From an uncultured Oscillospiraceae bacterium (lineage in GTDB: Bacteria; Bacillota; Clostridia; UBA1381): a stretch of DNA of 7,115 bases. The notes beneath the pieces were generated by a model. It had not been told where the DNA came from. It searched no databases and was given only the letters and a program-made list of their open reading frames with translations. The DNA is taken from contig CAMCPC010000062.1 in assembly GCA_945876665.1 (NCBI GenBank), positions 1-7,115 on the forward strand, given 5' to 3'. The stretch's first letter is position 1; every line of letters begins with the position of its first letter. A program made the translations under genes and the position numbers. Shown here in pieces: positions 6,126-7,115 of the stretch.

Positions 6126-6138
6126 GATACAGGGGATT
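6105..6138 (-). terminator. Intrinsic terminator of the M18 aminopeptidase gene, with the alaS -35 in its loop
   Basis: An 11-bp stem (6128-6138 with 6108-6118, core CCCCTGTA/TACAGGGG) closes a 9-nt loop (6119-6127). It leads into five T on the minus strand (6105-6109). It begins 5 nt after the aminopeptidase stop. The T-tract is shorter than in the other terminators here, so it may leak into alaS. Confidence 0.82.
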
Positions 6139-6143
6139 AAAAT

Positions 6144-7115
6144 TCAAAATTCCAAATTGCTTTCATAAAATGTCTTTACAAAGTTAATCATATATGTCGT
6201 ATCCTTACTTCCTGCCGTTTCATAGGCAGAGTGCATGGCAAGCTGCGCAAGACCTATATCAGCAGTATTCAAAGACACCTTTTCATTTGACAGATTGCCC
6301 AGCGTTGAGCCGCCGGGGATGTCACTCCTGTTGGCATACAGCTGATACGGCACATCTGCCCTTTCGCACACATACTTAACAACAGCCTCCGAAACAGCGT
6401 CCGTTGTGTAGCGCTGATTAGCGTTATACTTTATCACGATACCGCCGTTCATGTACGCGCGGTTACATGCGTCCGACTTGTCGGCATGATTGGAGTGAAC
6501 AGCGTGGGCGTTATCGCAGGACAGCATAAAGCTCTGTGCCACTGCTCTCTTGTAATCCTCGCCATCACCGCCAAGGGCGGCATTTATTCTCTCTAAGGTA
6601 TCGCGCAGAAATCCTGATTTTGCGCCCTGCTTCGTTCCGCTGCCCACCTCCTCATTATCAAAGGCGGCAAACACAGGCATCGCCGTTTCACTTTCCGATT
6701 TCAGAAATCCCTCAAGGGTGGAGAAAACGCACTGCAAATCATCAATTCTCGGCGCGGAGAAATACTCGTTATCCGTACCGATTACTGTTCCTCTCATACG
6801 ATTATACAGCGACAAGTCAAAGCCCTTTATATCATCCTTTTTAACACCCGCGCTTTCGGCGACAATATCCATCAGCGCACCGTCCTTTTCGCCGGCAAGC
6901 GGACACATATCACGCTTTATATTAAACTCATATCCCTTGTTTATATCCCTGCTCATATGGATTGCGAGGCTCGGAATAACGAGCAGGTCACGATCAATAT
7001 TCACAAGACGCGTCACTATTTTTCCTTCCCTTACCGTCACGACGCGTCCGCTGACGGACAGTGGTCTGTCAAGCCATGAGGACATAATCATGCCGCCGTA
7101 GCCCTCAACGCTAAG
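6144..7115 (-). CDS. M18 family zinc aminopeptidase, N-terminus outside the window
   Basis: The frame is open to the window edge and gives 323 residues before TGA at 6144-6146. The ATG at 7091 is internal: the eight codons before it read LSVEGYGG and continue the family motif into MIMSSWLDRPLSVSGRV. A full M18 enzyme has about 430-480 residues, so roughly the first quarter is missing, including the first His metal ligand. Visible metal and catalytic residues (numbered in the fragment) are Asp125 or Asp126 in RIDDL, Glu155-Glu156 in DNEEVGSG (general base and ligand), Asp201 in SCDNAHAVH, and His295 in MHSAYETAG. The family forms large cytoplasmic dodecamers that remove N-terminal, often acidic, residues from peptides. 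It ends at its own terminator before alaS. The start and any upstream partners are not visible. Confidence 0.95.
   Translation of the reverse strand, partial: LSVEGYGGMIMSSWLDRPLSVSGRVVTVREGKIVTRLVNIDRDLLVIPSLAIHMSRDINKGYEFNIKRDMCPLAGEKDGALMDIVAESAGVKKDDIKGFDLSLYNRMRGTVIGTDNEYFSAPRIDDLQCVFSTLEGFLKSESETAMPVFAAFDNEEVGSGTKQGAKSGFLRDTLERINAALGGDGEDYKRAVAQSFMLSCDNAHAVHSNHADKSDACNRAYMNGGIVIKYNANQRYTTDAVSEAVVKYVCERADVPYQLYANRSDIPGGSTLGNLSNEKVSLNTADIGLAQLAMHSAYETAGSKDTTYMINFVKTFYESNLEF

Noticed and set aside
7089..7091. ATG as the start of the aminopeptidase
   Set aside because: The frame stays open to the window edge and the eight preceding codons (LSVEGYGG) match the conserved family motif, so this Met is internal.

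Overview
The window looks like chromosomal core DNA of a low-to-moderate GC Gram-positive anaerobe, probably class Clostridia (Oscillospiraceae or Lachnospiraceae-like). The evidence is strong GGAGG-type ribosome binding sites, A/T-rich consensus promoters between close-packed genes, a PadR-DUF1700-DUF4097 module typical of Firmicutes, and an AlaS with a cysteine-rich insertion of the clostridial kind. This placement rests on protein character and is not a database match. There is no phage, IS, CRISPR or RNA gene. Seven of the eight genes lie on the minus strand.

Left edge (1-313): the last 90 codons of a plus-strand PLP enzyme of the O-acetylhomoserine sulfhydrylase (MetY) family end in a hairpin terminator that works in both directions. 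It separates this gene from the convergent minus-strand genes. Positions 314-2127 hold a minus-strand operon: a PadR repressor, a DUF1700 membrane protein and a membrane-anchored DUF4097 protein with a beta-solenoid-like repeat region. The three reading frames overlap end to start. A TTGACA/TATAGT promoter carries a perfect 18-bp inverted repeat between its two boxes, which predicts autorepression by PadR.

Middle (2179-3056): a monocistronic ZIP-family divalent metal transporter with its own terminator and its own promoter. That promoter starts directly beyond the terminator of the next unit.

Right (3060-7115): alaS (alanyl-tRNA synthetase) followed 12 nt later by a HIT-family nucleotide hydrolase, translationally coupled. 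Upstream of alaS is the C-terminal three quarters of an M18 metallo-aminopeptidase, cut by the window edge. The best architectural feature is here: the perfect -35 box of the alaS promoter lies inside the loop of the aminopeptidase terminator hairpin, so one 34-bp element both ends one transcript and starts the next.

I saw no wholly new system. The points most worth following up are the terminator/promoter hybrid, the alaS-HIT coupling (a possible aminoacyl-AMP clean-up pair), and the PadR operon with its duplicated solenoid protein.
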